NCBI GenBank assembly: GCA_020465985.1 | Contig: JAANYP010007002.1 | Span: forward strand, 124,001 to 188,000 | Length of the DNA stretch: 64,000 nucleotides | Source: Centrapalus pauciflorus | Taxonomy: Eukaryota; Streptophyta; Magnoliopsida; Asterales; Asteraceae | Direction: 5' to 3' | In this document: positions 49,337-63,400 of the stretch, in pieces | How the letters are laid out: each line of letters begins with the position of its first letter | Numbering within the stretch: the first letter of the stretch is position 1 | Notes under the pieces: model-generated | What the model was told of the DNA's origin: nothing | The model's database searches: none | Seen by the model: the letters and a program-made list of their open reading frames with translations, nothing else | Position numbers and translations under genes: made by a program

Positions 49337-52300
49337 ATGATGTTTACTCCAAAACCCTCTTCAAGATTCGTCCATCTCACAATAATTCTTCTTCTTTCAC
49401 TCAGCTTCTTGATTAGTGTAACTGCCAATGAAGATTCTGATGAAATTGAGGATCTTATAGCATTAGATGAAGAAGAACAAGAAGAAGTCGGTGGAACCCA
49501 CCATCCATCGGAGGCGGAGGTGTTGAGCAAGGCTCAAAGAATAGTTCTTGAACTTGATAATGATAATACGCAGAGAGCAATTGATGGAAATGAATATATT
49601 TTGGTATTGGGTTATGCGCCTTGGTGTGTTAGAAGTGCTGAGCTTATGCCTAGGTTTGCAGAGGCTGCTACTTCTTTAAATGAATTAAAGAATCCCATTC
49701 TCATGGCAAAGATTGATGCTGAGAGGTATCCCAAAGTAGCTTCCAATCTTGGGATCAAAGGCTATCCAACTCTGCTTCTGTTTGTTAATGCCACTTCTCA
49801 ACCTTACACCGGTGGATTTTCTTCGTAAGTTTTCTTTTCAATTCTGGTTTTCCGTTGATGTCAGAGAGAGGGGGAAAAAAAGAAGAAGAAAAAGGGCTGA
49901 TGTGCATTTTGAAAGTGATGATGTCACATTGAATAATTATAGGATGTGTGCTTCTCCGCTTGAAATTGCAACAATCACTTTCAGTGGTGTTAAAAGTTTG
50001 GCATTCTGATTATTTAAGGAAATAATCAACTAAAAGATAAGGTAACAATATATACCCAACTTTACAGTTAAACCAATAAACCATGCTTTTATAACCCCTG
50101 TTTTTGTAGCTAGAATCAAATTGATTATTCGAACTGATCATTCGATGAATCAAATTTACAGTTACCCAAACCTTGAACTCACAATTATCACATAATCACC
50201 TTCAAAATGCACATCCGAACAAAGTGACTAATTATTAACTGTACTTCAGAAATCCAAGTGTTTTCCAATGTTACAAGCATTTAAGAATGGGTGTGTACAG
50301 TCTGTTAATTTTGATTTATTTGGGTTGGGGGTTTCTTGTGAATTAGGGAAGAAATTGTGATCTGGGTGAGGAAGAAGACGGGTATGCCTATCATCAGAAT
50401 CAACTCCATCGATGAAGCACACAATGTCCTTAAGAAACATTCTATGTTTGCAGTTGGTTTATTTGATAAATATGAGGTATGTGGGTTTGTGTTTCCGTTT
50501 CTTAATTACTCAAAAAAAAAAAAGTTTATGCGCAAATGGAGTTGTATGATCTTGAAAGGCAACTTAAGATGAGTAGATGACAAAAGCTTATATCTTTCTT
50601 GTATAATCTTGATTATGATGTATATGTTCTCTGGTGTTCTATGCTAATAGCATGTTAAGACTGTGTTGATACATGCAACCAATCACCCATATTCTTCCTG
50701 TTAATTCATGTGCATACCTAAACCTTACCAGGGACTTGATTATGATGAATTTGTCAAGGCAGCAACTACTGACAATGAGATTCAGTTTATTGAGACAAAC
50801 AGTGTGGAGGTTGCCAATATTTTATTTCCAGATGTTAAGTCCACTACCTCATTTCTTGGTATTGTTAAAAGTGAGCCCGAAAGATACACTTCATACGGTA
50901 AGTTTAAGATTTGATTGTGTAAAGTCTATACATTTGATATACGTGAATTGCATGTACACCATCGTTGGTGACAAATTTTTGTTTAGGGATGTATGCTACT
51001 TTTCCACTCTTTTCATGTTTAAGTAAACTAAACAACTTGATGAACAAAACTTCCTTATTGTAAACTAAACAAGTTGAAACTAGCTTGTTATAAAAGAAAG
51101 AAGCAAGAAAGTTGGAAGATCCTACAATTGTTTTTGGTTCTCTGTCTGGTTGATGTTAATAATGTTATTCTCATCTGCTTTTTCAGAGGAATCTTTCGAA
51201 AAGGACAAGGTTCTGCAATTTTTGAACAACAACAAGTTCCCATTGGTCACTTTTCTAACCGAAGTGAATTCTGTCAAAGTTTATGCCAGCGATAAACTTC
51301 AGGTTTCTATCACTTTTTATTTTCAAGTTTTAAGTACTATATTTGTTCTTTTAATGTGCTGAATCTCCCAATTGAAGTTTGGTAGATGATCGACTGAAGC
51401 AGTCTTGGTACACTATATTAAGGGTGTTAGAATGAGTGTCTTGAAATTTGAAAGTGATTAGCGGTATACGGATATTGAATAATTAGAATTAGATGTAATA
51501 AACAATGATGCTAAGATAGTGTTTCAATGTGTGCTTCTATTGTTTGAAGTTGTAATAATTGCTTTTGATGCTGCTAAAATGTTTCACAAATTCTTGCTTT
51601 TTGAGTAAATAATAAATAAAATGAGGGTAAAAAATATTAGTAACCTGTGATGTTAGTTTTGTTGCGGCCGGTATCATACTGATTATTTGACCCTTAAGTA
51701 ATAAAATAATCGTAAGCCAGGGTAGGTTGTCCAAACATGATTCAAATGTTTGATTTAACAATTTTTCTATGTGACCGTTCGTTGTTTTTTGCATTTTTAA
51801 GTTCCCATTGTTTTGTATATATGTTCCAGGTTTACGTCTTTGCAGAAGCTGAAGACTTCAAGAAATTACTAGAGCCATTTCAAAATGCTGCCATGAAGTT
51901 CAAATCAAAGGTTGACAACTTATTGTCAAAACTATATACTAAATCTTAAACCTCATATCCTAAACTCATCATCTCATTTCTTAGTTTTATCTTCTCGGTG
52001 CAGATAATGTTTGTATTTGTAGACATCAAAGACGAAAATCTTGCAAAACCGTTCTTAACTTTGTTTGGTCTTGAAGATTCAGATGACACTCTTGTTAGCT
52101 TCTTCTATTAACCTCTCTAATACCAATCAAACATCTGTCTTCTTCAACTTAGTTCAAACTTATTGATGATTTAATGATTTTTCGATGTGTTTGATAGGTA
52201 ACTGCATTTGATTACAAAAGTGGCGCCAAGTACTTGTTAGAGTCAGATCCAACACCAACAAAAATAGAAGTACTAATGCAATCACTTTGATCTTTAAATC

Positions 52301-53607
52301 TTACTTTTATGCATGTGATCTAACTCTAGTTTTTCCCCCCTCTAGGAGTTCTGCTCAGGGCTTCTAAAGGGTAGTCTGCCTCCGTTCTACAAGTCCCAAG
52401 CGATACCTGATAATGTGAGATCCTCAGTTCTTGTTATTTAGTACAAAATTAACTTTGTTAATTTCATTGTGAGATCCCATTGACACAAATGGGAGCATGC
52501 TAGGTACGTTCTACGAAAAAATAGACAAATAAGTGCTTTGAGAGAAAATTTTATATCAATTTGAATCGAGGCCTGCAATGGTCTTGCATGAAAGCATGAT
52601 ACTTTTTTTGGCTGGTTCAACTAGAGATTCTAAATAAAATATAAAAACCATGCATATATTATCGAGCTTTCTGCCTAAGATAACATGCGATTGAAGGGAA
52701 TCTTGGATAGTTGGGTTTCATGTGATTTAATTGAACTTCAAGTGGAAAAAAATGAACACATAAAAATCTACTAAGCAAAAAAGTTGAAAATGGAGCTCTA
52801 ATTGCAAGACGATGGACCAGTCTACTGTTTTGCGCTTGAGGTGTTAGATTCATATTCAAAATCTCGTGTTACAAATAATTGTGTCTTGATTGTGAAATTG
52901 CAGAAAGGTGCAGACATTCTAACCGTTGTTGGGAAGACTTTTGATGAGTTGGTTCTAAGCAGCTCCAAGAACATCATTCTAGAGGTGATTATCCATTTTT
53001 ACACCGTTTAGAATTATCATTCTTCGTGTAAACAAATAGTCATGATGAGATATTACTTCGTTCCTCTCTCAAAAGAGTCTTGATTACCTTGTTTCGATAT
53101 TGAATTATTGTTCCATATTCAAGATACACACACCATGGTGTTTGAACTGCGAAACTACAAGCAAACAAGTGGAGAAATTGGCAAAACACTTTAAGGGGTT
53201 GGAAAATCTGGTTTTTGCAAAGATTGATGCCTCAGTTAACGAGCACCCAAAACTGGAGGTCAGTGCTCTAAACCTAATCACAGATGTTCAAAATTGAAGA
53301 ATATATATATCGCTGCAAACAGGTACAAAACTTTTCCTGATTTCATTGTGTTACTACGGTTCTGCAGGCAGATGACTATCCGACACTTCTGTTCTACCCA
53401 GGGAGCAACAAGTCGAACCCCGTGAGTCATTTTCTTCATGACATTAGTTCTGGATTGAAAGCTTGTGTTTAGGACTAACTTGGCTGAATATGTGTTGCTA
53501 TTTTAATGCAGATCAAGCTGCCTACAAAGTCTAGCTCAAAGGATTTGGCGATTCTAATCAACAAACATATAAAAGACGAGCAGAATGTCGCTAAAGACGA
53601 GCTTTAG
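49337..53607 (+). CDS. Protein disulfide isomerase-like, PDIL1-5/PDIL1-6 type
   Basis: ER-lumen thioredoxin-fold protein acting on secretory-protein disulfides. Twelve GT-AG exons join in frame: 49337-49824, 50347-50476, 50732-50897, 51187-51302, 51830-51910, 52004-52093, 52198-52269, 52346-52414, 52904-52984, 53124-53258, 53368-53421, 53512-53607, giving 525 aa (Arabidopsis relatives about 535). A signal peptide covers about 1-30, then an acidic stretch to about 52. The first thioredoxin domain has WCVRS (97-100), lacking the second Cys. Two b-type domains follow. The last thioredoxin domain has WCLNC (437-440). The C terminus is KDEL (522-525), an ER retrieval signal. The CxxS/CxxC pattern is that of PDIL1-5 and PDIL1-6. 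The first of two tandem Mets is taken as start; the second would give the same mature protein. No exon is damaged. Confidence 0.94.
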
Positions 53608-55087
53608 AATGATACTATATACCGCTCATCAGGTTTAAAAGTTTAATCTCCTGATACCCAGAAACCAGGATTACGGTGTTTAGATGATAGTTTAGCATGA
53701 TTATCGATTATTAGCCCTTCCACATATATAACTAACTATAAAATGGTTTCGAGCTTGAACCTCAAAAGGCTTGTTAGTCTTTTTTCTTTGTGTTTGTATG
53801 TTTTTCTTTGTAAGTAAAGAAACTGCATACTTGCTTTGCAAATCCGGAAATGTAGAGTAGATTTCATTGTAATAGCAACACTTTACAATGTTATTTAAGG
53901 GTAACTAACTATTTGCATCGTCATTTAAGGGTAATTAACTATTGAAACGTGCTAATTGATGAATAATTAAATTACATTGACATTCAAGGAAAAATAACAT
54001 TACATTTATTGTAATATAATATAAGGGTGTAGATATTTTTCAATTTGGAAAACCAACTATTCTTTATTGTTGTTATAAGATAACTAACAAGTGATGTTAA
54101 GTCCTTGAATAACATAATCAGTTATCATATTTGGTTATTTTGATTGATTGGCGACAAAATAAATTGTTCTAAATATTTTTTATTAAAAATAAAGTAATTA
54201 TCAGACGTTAAAGAAGACTGTCCAGACCCCAAATTTGACAGTAGTTTAATTAAAAGGTAAATGACAATGTTTTTTCCTTCCTTATGGACGGAGACCGGGC
54301 AACTATTGTACATCTACATACACATACGTACATACATGTGTATGTATTGAGGTTCAAATAAAAACTTCAATGCATCGGATAAGAGATTAATGGTGCATTA
54401 AATTTAGAAAATAAATTAAAATCAATAAATCACCTTTCATATACTTCTCCCTATTTCTTTCCCCCACACTCTCTCTCGGCTATGGATGTAAATAAACAGA
54501 GATACTCGAGCTCGACTCGCTAAAAGCTCGGGTTAAATGAGCCCGAGCCTAAATATTAACCCTCTTATTTGAACCTACATACATACATACCCTCTTCTAA
54601 GTTTTGTCCGGGCCTCCAAAAATGATTAGAATGACCATGGTAGATACATAAGTCTAATTCATATATCTAAAAATCAATATAATAAATTTAGTTTTTGACA
54701 CATGACATGTGTAGTTTCTTATTCTTTCTTCATTCCATTTTGTAGCATGTCACAATCATTTTTTTAAGACATAATTCATATGCCTAAAAATCGATCTAAT
54801 GCATTTAATGTCTAACACGTGACATGAACATTTTTTCACTCTCCATCTCTTCCTTTAATTTTGTCGCATGTCATGATTATATTTTTAGGTTTATTTGTAG
54901 GCATACAAATCATTTCGGAGCTTTATATTATAAATGTATAAAAAAGTAAATATGATGAGAAAAATGTATCTCATATCATTATAATTCATTGGCCAACATT
55001 GAAATTTACACCATTCAAAAAATTTTCAGTTTAAAATCATAGCTTTTAAATTATTTTTTTTAACACTCAATAAGCTTATTTAGGAGA
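53608..55087. other. PDIL 3' region and intergenic DNA
   Basis: The PDIL 3' UTR lies in the first 200-300 bases. Later, a ctcgagctcgactcgctaaaagctcg phrase near 54506 resembles the core of another hAT MITE, truncated. No gene seen. Confidence 0.4.
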
Positions 55088-55095
55088 TGTATAAC

Positions 55096-55614
55096 TAGGG
55101 GTGTGCAAAATAACCGAACCCGAATAACCCACCCGAACCGAATCTTAAACGGGTTATTTGGGTCGGGTTATTCGGTTTTCGGTTTTGTTAATCGGGTTAA
55201 ATGGTACCCGAATAACAATTTCGGTTCGGGTATCGGGTAGGATTCATGTTTATTCGGGTACCCAAATAACCCGAATAACCCATTTTATTTTTAAATTTCC
55301 AATTTTAATTAGAATTAGAATTGTTTATATACAAAATTTTAAAGATTTAAATACCCAATTTTAATAGACAAACCATTTAACTCGTGTATCCAAATTACCC
55401 AACCTATTTAACCTCTTTAAACTAATTTGTAAAGTATTTCATTTTTTATATCAAAACCGAATAACCCGTTTAACCCAAACCGATTAACCCGATACCCATT
55501 TAACCCGAAACCGATTAACCCGTCTTCTTATTTGGTTCGGGTTCGGCCAAATAACCCACACCCTCAAACCCGAATAACCCGATACCCATTTAACCCACCC
55601 GAATAACACCCCTA
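55096..55614. mobile_element. hAT MITE with 8-bp TSD (first of a pair)
   Basis: Ends TAGGGGTGTGCAAAATAACC and, in reverse, TAGGGGTGTTATTCGGGTGG. A perfect duplication TGTATAAC lies at 55088-55095 and 55615-55622. It is 519 bp, filled with inverted cgaataaccc/gggttattcg phrases. Confidence 0.88.
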
Positions 55615-55642
55615 TGTATAACTTGATATTGTATGTTACATG

Positions 55643-56142
55643 TAGGGGTGAGCTCGATACTGTACCGTACCGAACCGGTACTGAAACCGAATTAGGAGTT
55701 GTGAAAGAACCGAATACCGAACCAATTAATTTTATATGGTACCGGTTCGGTTCCGATTCTGGGACCGGGTTTTCGGTGCCAATCACGTATTGGGACCGAA
55801 TTAGGAAAATGTACCAAATATTAAACATAAATTACCAAAGATTGCACCCGAATGCCGAGTTCCGAATACCGAATAATCTCTTGCTTCATGCACTGCACCT
55901 TCTTTTTGCATAAAGGCAGTACCCATATTTGCCCAAATCCCAAGCGGTACCAAATATCCAATTGAACATATGTATTCGGTTCGGGATCGGGATATTCGGG
56001 ATAAATATGGTACCGAAACCGTGAGTACCGAATACCGAAATTTAAGAAATTTAAAACCCGAGTACAGGACCGAATATATTAATTCGGTATCGGTCGGTAC
56101 CTGTCCTGGTTCGGTACCTATCGGCTCCGTTGATCACCCCTA
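55643..56142. mobile_element. hAT MITE with 8-bp TSD (second of a pair)
   Basis: Ends TAGGGGTGAGCTCGATACTG and, in reverse, TAGGGGTGATCAACGGAGCC. A perfect duplication GTTACATG lies at 55635-55642 and 56143-56150. It is 500 bp, filled with ggtaccg/accgaat phrases. It shares only the terminal TAGGGGTG with the first, so this is a different family. Confidence 0.88.
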
Positions 56143-56150
56143 GTTACATG

Positions 56151-58999
56151 TAATCAGTTAGTTGTAACTTAAAACATACAAATCTACTTAATGAGCAAAG
56201 CTAGGAAAACGAGACTTTTTGAGTTTTTATATAAAGATAAAAATCATAATAAATTGAAACGAATTAAAAACTAGATTAAAAAATTGACCAATTGAGATCG
56301 TGGTTCGGTTTCAATTTTTAATTTCAACAATCCATATATTTTATTTTAAGCATGTCAAATTTAACCATCCCTCATTATGAATGTTGTTAACCTTAAATTT
56401 ATTTTATTCTTATAACATGTCTAAATTCATTATATAAAGATTTCTATGAAACTTGTAACTTAAAAATTAGCCCATAATAATATCCATTATGATTTGGATA
56501 GATTGATGATGCATCTCATCTAACATATTGTTCTTTAGTGAATGACTTAAGCTTTTTGTCATTTTTAATGAATATTTATTTCAATTTAAAATGACATTAT
56601 AATTAATTAATCCATGTAATAATCAATCGTCGTTTTCTATAACAGTGTTACTTACTTACATTAAATAAAAGCAAAATAGGCTTGATGATAAGAAAATGAT
56701 GTCTTACATAATTTAATTCAGTTATTTTTTATTTTACATTTTTTTATTAAAAAAAAAAGTTTATTAAGTCATCTCCATTTAAGAAAAAAGGTTTTTACAT
56801 AAAAGAATCATCAAGTTTGATCATTTTTTGATTAAAACCAACAACCATTTTTGTTGTCACATAAAAACCCCAACTAGGGATGTGGATTTTCGGTTCAATT
56901 TGGTTAGTTGAAAAATGTAAACCGTATTTGAAGACGGTTTACTTGCGGTTCGATCTATAGTTACCCACTATGTGCTTAAAAACAAATAAGAATTTAGAAA
57001 TATATGTCTTTTAAACGTGAATTATCTTTAAATACAAAGCTATAAAAATCTATTGTGTTATAAATCTCAAAAGTTACACTAAATGAATTTAACAAAATAA
57101 GTAAAATAAAAAACTCATTTGAAAATCTAGGATATTATATTTTAGAACGACTAAATGAAATTATAAATACAAGATATTAACTTGTGTGTATGTGTGTGTG
57201 TAGAGAAAGAGAGAGAGGTGGGATCTTGTGAAAAAATTTTATTTTGTGAGAAGGTGAGAAAGAATGTTGGTCATTGGATTTGATAAAAAGTTGATCTAAG
57301 GGCTCAAAAAACACGGTGATATTTTTGTAGTTAAGTCGACATCTGATGGAGGGCTTAAAAGACGTTGTGACATTTTTGTAGTTAATTAATCATCTAGTGG
57401 CCGGTGGCATTCCCGAATCTTTACAGCAAAAGCAATCTTAACAGCAACAATTGTTGAATCATAACAACAACAACATGTGTTAAGGTTTATCTGTTGCTGT
57501 TAAGCTTTTAGTTACTTAAGCAACCTTAACATCAACAATTGTTGAATCTTAACATCAATAACCTTGATATCAACAACCACAACTGTTAAGGTTTGTCGGC
57601 TGCTGTTAAGCTTTTTTTAGTGTTAAGGTTCAGCAACAACTTTGTTAAGTTTTAATCGATGTTGTTAAGGTTCTTTGTTGTTTCTTTTAGGCTTCAGCAA
57701 TAACTCTATTAAGCTTAACAAACCTTAACATAATATTTCAAAAAAATTCTAGGTACCATAATTTATAATTCTACATCATAAACTAATTACATAATATTTC
57801 AAAAAATATTTATACATTAAATTGGAAAACAACATCTATTGTTTCGGATGTTTACAACTACGCAAAATAGTCAAACAATCCTATGATCATATGATTCAAC
57901 CCATTATCCTACTGGGTAAATGATTTGATCTAAATAAAATATAGGATTAGATCAGTAAACGATGCTATGAAAATACCGATTAAAGAGTAGGATCAAATCG
58001 ATGTCCGATCCTACAATCGATCACATGATCTCGCTTAGGATCATGCTAGATATCAGTCCAATATTGATCCTGATCAAAGTCAAAAGGTGGGATCGTAGGA
58101 TATACTGATCCTATCTTAATCGCGATCTTGATAACCTTGATGCGTATGATGATATTCCGTTATGGTTTTTTGAAACTATACAAATATATTTATAATGTTA
58201 CACTAAAAATTTTAAATATGAAAACCACGTACAAATATTTATATGGATTATCATCAACAACAAATGACATTTAATGTTTATCATCATTGTAACGCAACAT
58301 TGTCAAGATCAATATATTACCTAGAACAATTTTCGTCTCTGCAAAATCAAGATCGTAGGATCAGATTTAGATCATAAGATTCCATCACAAATCACTAGTT
58401 TTTAATTCTTCAGGTATCATAATTTGTAATTTTATATCATAACCATATTATATTACATTCCAAATAAATATTTATAAATTAAATTATGAACCGATGTACG
58501 TTTCATGTTTTGAACGTATACAATCATGCTAAAAATGCTAGCAGTTCAATCCATACTATCCTACCATGTAAAATTGTTGGATTCTGGTAAAAGATAGGAT
58601 CAAATCAGTATATAATTTTATGCTCTTGGAAATAATCTTATGAGAAAACTAGGTAAATTATCTGGACCGGATAAAAGGTATGATCGGATCTGTAACAAAT
58701 TTTACGATTCTATATTCGATCTTGTTATAAAATGACCTATAACGATCATGCATGAAATCTGTAGGTGGGATGTAGGATCGTATCTAATTGTGATTTTAAT
58801 ACGTGGTACAATGTTCAAAGTTAAGTTGGTGCTTATATTCATATAATTAGTTCTATATTTCAATTAAAGAATTTAATGCGAAACTTTTCTCATTAATAGT
58901 GTAATTTACATGAAATAGAATGTCTAGCTGAAATTAATACCATTAACTAGTGGACACATATACACACACACACACATATAGGTTCAAGTGAGTCATTAT
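56151..58999. other. Intergenic with repeat debris
   Basis: No gene seen. 57420-57720 is made of ttaacagcaacaa/ttgttgctgttaag phrases in both orientations. 57860-58140 and 58520-58800 share gatc/tagg-rich phrases (aggatcagat, gatcctat), suggesting a diverged inverted or duplicated element. 56876-56960 resembles a truncated hAT MITE end. Confidence 0.4.
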
Positions 59000-59650
59000 G
59001 CAGCACACTAGAAGGTACCACCCTTAAAAGTAATTTTTTTGGATTTTTTTCATTAACATGTTTTAATTAACATTACACAGATCATATGTAAATTTCACAT
59101 AAATCCGAACACTCTAAGTGCATGAAATCACGAATCACATAAATGCACGTTCACATACATCCAAATATATGTATATGTGAGTTCACATCATTTTTTACGA
59201 GCTCGGAGATGTGAATGTATGTGAAATTTACATATGATCTTCATAACGTTAACTAAAACATGTCTATGAAAAAAAAATTCTAAAAAAGAATTTTTAAAGG
59301 TGGTACCTTCTGGTGCGAGAGAGTACCACCCATTATGCAGCGTACCAGAAGGTACCACCTTTAAAAATTCTTTTTTAGAAATTTTTTTACATAGACATGT
59401 TTTAGTTAACGTTATAAAGATCATATGTAAATTTCACATACATTCACATCTCCGAGCTCGTAAAAAATGATGTGAACTCACATATACATATATTTGGATG
59501 TATGTGAACGTGCATATATGTGATGCGTGATTTTATGCACTTAGAGTGTTCGGATTTGCGTGAAATTCACATATGATCTTCATAATGTTAATTAAAATAT
59601 GTTCATGAAAAAAAAATTAATTTTAAGCGTGGTACCTTCTGGTACGCTGC
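59000..59650. mobile_element. Near-perfect 650-bp fold-back (paired MITEs)
   Basis: Arms 59000-59316 and about 59335-59650 are reverse complements with few mismatches, separated by about 20 bases. Each arm also has its own inverted ends (gcagc..ac.agaaggtacca against ggtaccttctggt). The structure is thus two copies of a roughly 310-bp MITE head to head. No coding function; the open stretch across 59188-59424 is a by-product of the palindrome. Confidence 0.85.
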
Positions 59651-59657
59651 ATGACAT

Positions 59658-59923
59658 GCTATTAAAAGATTAACTAAATGCCACATGACATGCTCTCATT
59701 TAAATTGCCACATGTCGCTCTCTCTCATTTTGCCACGTCATTAACTGATTTTATATTTAAATTTTAAAGCAAATCAAATCTATGTAAATCTAATATGGAT
59801 TATTTTAATAACTAACTAACTAAAATTAAGCAAACTTTATAATTCATATAATTATTATAAAATACATATATATAAATATCAATTTTTAAAATTAACCCAT
59901 GTAATACATGGGTAATAACCTAG
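59658..59923 (+). mobile_element. Short Helitron, second copy, 5' end lost
   Basis: Matches 4514-4807 in opposite orientation, including cattaactgattttatattta, the acccatgtaatacatgggt hairpin and the CTAG end at 59920-59923 next to T. The 5' terminus (TCTATA) is missing where the fold-back joins. Confidence 0.75.
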
Positions 59924-60430
59924 TATATTATTAATACAATCAAAATTCATAAAAATAATAATTAATTTTTAATGTGCACCATATGTCAAGAATTTCACAA
60001 GATATATTAATTTGATGAAATGGACTCCTCAAACCCTTTGTTTCTCTCCTTTAATAAACCTAACAATAATAATAATACTGAGGAGTGGGCAGAGTGGCTG
60101 GCATTCAGCCAATTCCGAAGCCTATAGTTGAAAAAGGTGAATAACGGCACACTCCCCCTTTAACCTAAAAAACCATCAATCTGTTAAACAATTCTTCTTT
60201 TTCAGTCAATCAGATTGCATAAAACCTTGAATTTTCCAACTGGGTTTTCCTTTTCTCCAATCTGTAATTCAGATCACTGTTCTTGGCCTCTCTTTTTTTA
60301 TCTACGATCATTTTGTTGTTGAATTCCTCTTAGAAAGCTATTGGATTGCGAGATTGAAAACGCGAATTTGTTGAATTTATACTATGAATTTGTTGCCGTG
60401 AAGATTGTTGATTGATCGGAGTGCTGAAAA
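59924..60430. promoter_or_regulatory. Promoter and leader region of the PXA-like gene
   Basis: Rises from AT-rich to T/C-rich leader-like DNA from about 60190. The ATG at 60431 follows a purine-rich gaaaa. No TATA element stands out. Confidence 0.4.
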
Positions 60431-63400
60431 ATGAACAGTGGCAGGCAAACAGTGACCGCTCGGGACCTTGTCGATGAAGCCAAGAAACGGATTGTTTTCC
60501 TGTCCATGTGCGTTGTCGGGCTTTCGTATCTCATGTCGTGTAAGTGCCCTCTTATACTCCAAATTGTGCGTTTCACTTTACCCAAATTGTTCCTCACATG
60601 TTATATATGCATGTTCATTCGTACATTAGGGCTTTTAATTTGTTTGAAATGCTAATTGATATATCATTGGTATAACCTACTTGTCTGGCGTCGATTAATT
60701 AGATTAGTCAGTAATTGGTGTAGTTTGAAACTTTCCTCATGAATGATAGGCTAACTGCCATTGGGAGGTACATCTAATCTCTTTAATGATCCTTTTGGGC
60801 CGTAAGAAAGTGTGCGTCTTTTTATTGGCCTTACACAAACTGTCAAGTAAGACCTTGCATTTGTTCAATGCCTGTAGTTTTTGTGTATTGCACCGTGCCA
60901 CGTCACTGTATTTTGTACATCGAAGAGGGTTTCTTTCACTTCAGCATACATGGGAAGGAGATGAATAGGTATAATAGTTTGGAAATAAGTTGGGTTATTT
61001 GATTATTCTTTAACTCAAATTGGTTGATTCATGAGCTGTATTAGTTTATTAATTCTTAATGTTTCTATATTTATGTCCATGTTTCCAATTTCATTGATAT
61101 GATCATAGCCATGTTTGAATCAGGCTCCGGTAATATTAATTCATACTACTGAACCACTTGTGGCATGCATAAGTTTTTTTGAAGTTTGCAATCTGCTTGC
61201 TGCAGAAATTACACATGCCTGAAAGAGTGAAATAATGAGGCAATTAATCTTATAATGGTCCATATGTGCCAAGTACAGACTACATAAAAGTTCGGCCACA
61301 GAATACTGATTTCATTTTCTAGTTCGTTTTTAGTGTCAGGTTTTTGTGCTCTCCATATAACCAGGACCGGAAAAGAAATATTAACAAGGTAACAAGTAGC
61401 TACTTATTTTGTATAGTTAGAGTGTTAGACTCCCAGGTTAGTTACCAGGTAAATCTGTAGATTGTGACTATTCTTGAAAAATTTTTTAATGCTCATATAA
61501 AGAGGAATAATAAGAGGGAAAAAAAAAATTTTCTAGCAAGTTTCAACACCAAGGTTTACTCTACCTACTTTAGTTGTTAGTTACATCTTTTTTTGGTTCC
61601 TCAGTTCAAGTTAATGCATATAAACAACATACCACTAGTATTGATATTATGCCAAAATTGAACACTACTTATGATAACTTATCTCTATAATAGTACGAGC
61701 GTATGTATTAAAACAACTGGTGGTTCTTATAAGTTAACAAATCAGGTCATTTCCGAAAGTGGAATTAATGTGACGCATCTTGCTTCATGGGCCAAGTGAC
61801 TCGATACACAGCAGGATGGATTGTGGGATTGGGTTTGAAAAAGTGTAAACGGTTGGGAATACACACTGGCTGCCGTCCTTTCCTAGAAACCTTTTAAAAT
61901 TTCATCTAAATCTAACCTTGCTCCTTTCAAGCCTAGTTGTCTGAATGTCCGTCTTGCTTTTATAAAGCACAACCTTTTAAGGAATATTAGTAAAACAGTG
62001 ATACTACTTTAGCTGTCTATAGAACCATGCTGATTAATAAATAAAAGATGGATACGTTAGGGTAAAAGCTGGCTGATAAAGATTTCGGAGAGAACAAAGT
62101 CTATGAAGGTTGAAAAAGAGAAATTCGAAGACAAACGATAGCATGAAAATGATGAGAGGGGGAAGTGGTGAAGAGATGAAGGTTGATAGTTTTTTTGACC
62201 ATGGCAGAAAAGTTATTATGAGAAACCTCATGTTCTAACATCATCACTTTCTGTAAAGGTATCTGAAGTTTGAAGTGAAGACAAATAAGAAATTAGATCG
62301 GAAGAACCAATTAAAGCCAAAAGGGTAGATGCTTAAAAATAAGTAAATGTACTAATGAAGTTAAACAGAAAGAATATTGTTTAGGAACTTGTTTTTGTCA
62401 ATTTATGTTGTGTTCTGATTTCATTAATTCCACCACATTTACTTTGTCAAGTCAAGACTGGTGCTTTTTTTCTCTCTATCTGTTCTACCCTACCCAAGAA
62501 ACTTCTTCAAAAAGCAACTTTCAAGTTTCAGCATACATATCTACAAGAAAAGCTGCTGCAATCACACATTCTCTATTACTTGTCCAAGTGTTTCTTTTGA
62601 TGTGGAGACTTAGAACTTAATTTTTAGTTGTTTCTCCAAACCTAGCATTTAATTCATGTCTTGGGTTAATGATTTAATAAACTGGTGCTGAATTTTGTAT
62701 TGCTTGGTTGATCAGTGACGACTTAGGCTTGTCCTACTCAAGTTTATTTTGGAATTTCTAGTTTGATTTGTGGTGGTCTTCAAATCTGTATGTATCTTTT
62801 TGCCAGACATGGCTACATTTTCTTCTTACGTAAAAGAGGAAATTAGTGCATTCAAATTTGTCGGCTACAAAGTGTTGTGTGCTTCCATGTAGTCATATTA
62901 AGCAAGCAGATCATGGGTACCTTTATGGAAGAGGGGGAGTAGCCAAAGATTTAGTCATGTTGTGGTCATGAATGTCGGAGTCTATATTTACATGCTTAAG
63001 TATACAACCAACCAATAACATAACGTTTTATTCAATAATAATTCGCCCAAGATCCTACTATACTTACAAAATACGGTAATATTAAAACTTCACTTGCAAA
63101 AGAGTATCATAGTACATGATCCCAATCTTTTTTCTTATTGCTAAACATACCCATTACAGAAATTTTCTAAACTTCGCACAATCACAGCTCAAATTTCCAA
63201 AAGTTAAGCCTTCAAGCATTCCAGCACTACCAATATAATTACCTGCACTTATTCTAAGAATGTCGCCCCACAAAAGGGTAGCCTTACATGCTTAGTGAGT
63301 TCATAAAACCAATACACACACCATACACACATATTTATATACATTAGTTAGTATGCAAAACTCAGCATGCATATCGAATTCAACCTTCGATGTCTTATAT

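Noticed and set aside
59188..59424. 78-aa minus-strand frame
   Set aside because: It spans the centre of the palindrome, so the peptide is a mirror artefact of the inverted repeat.
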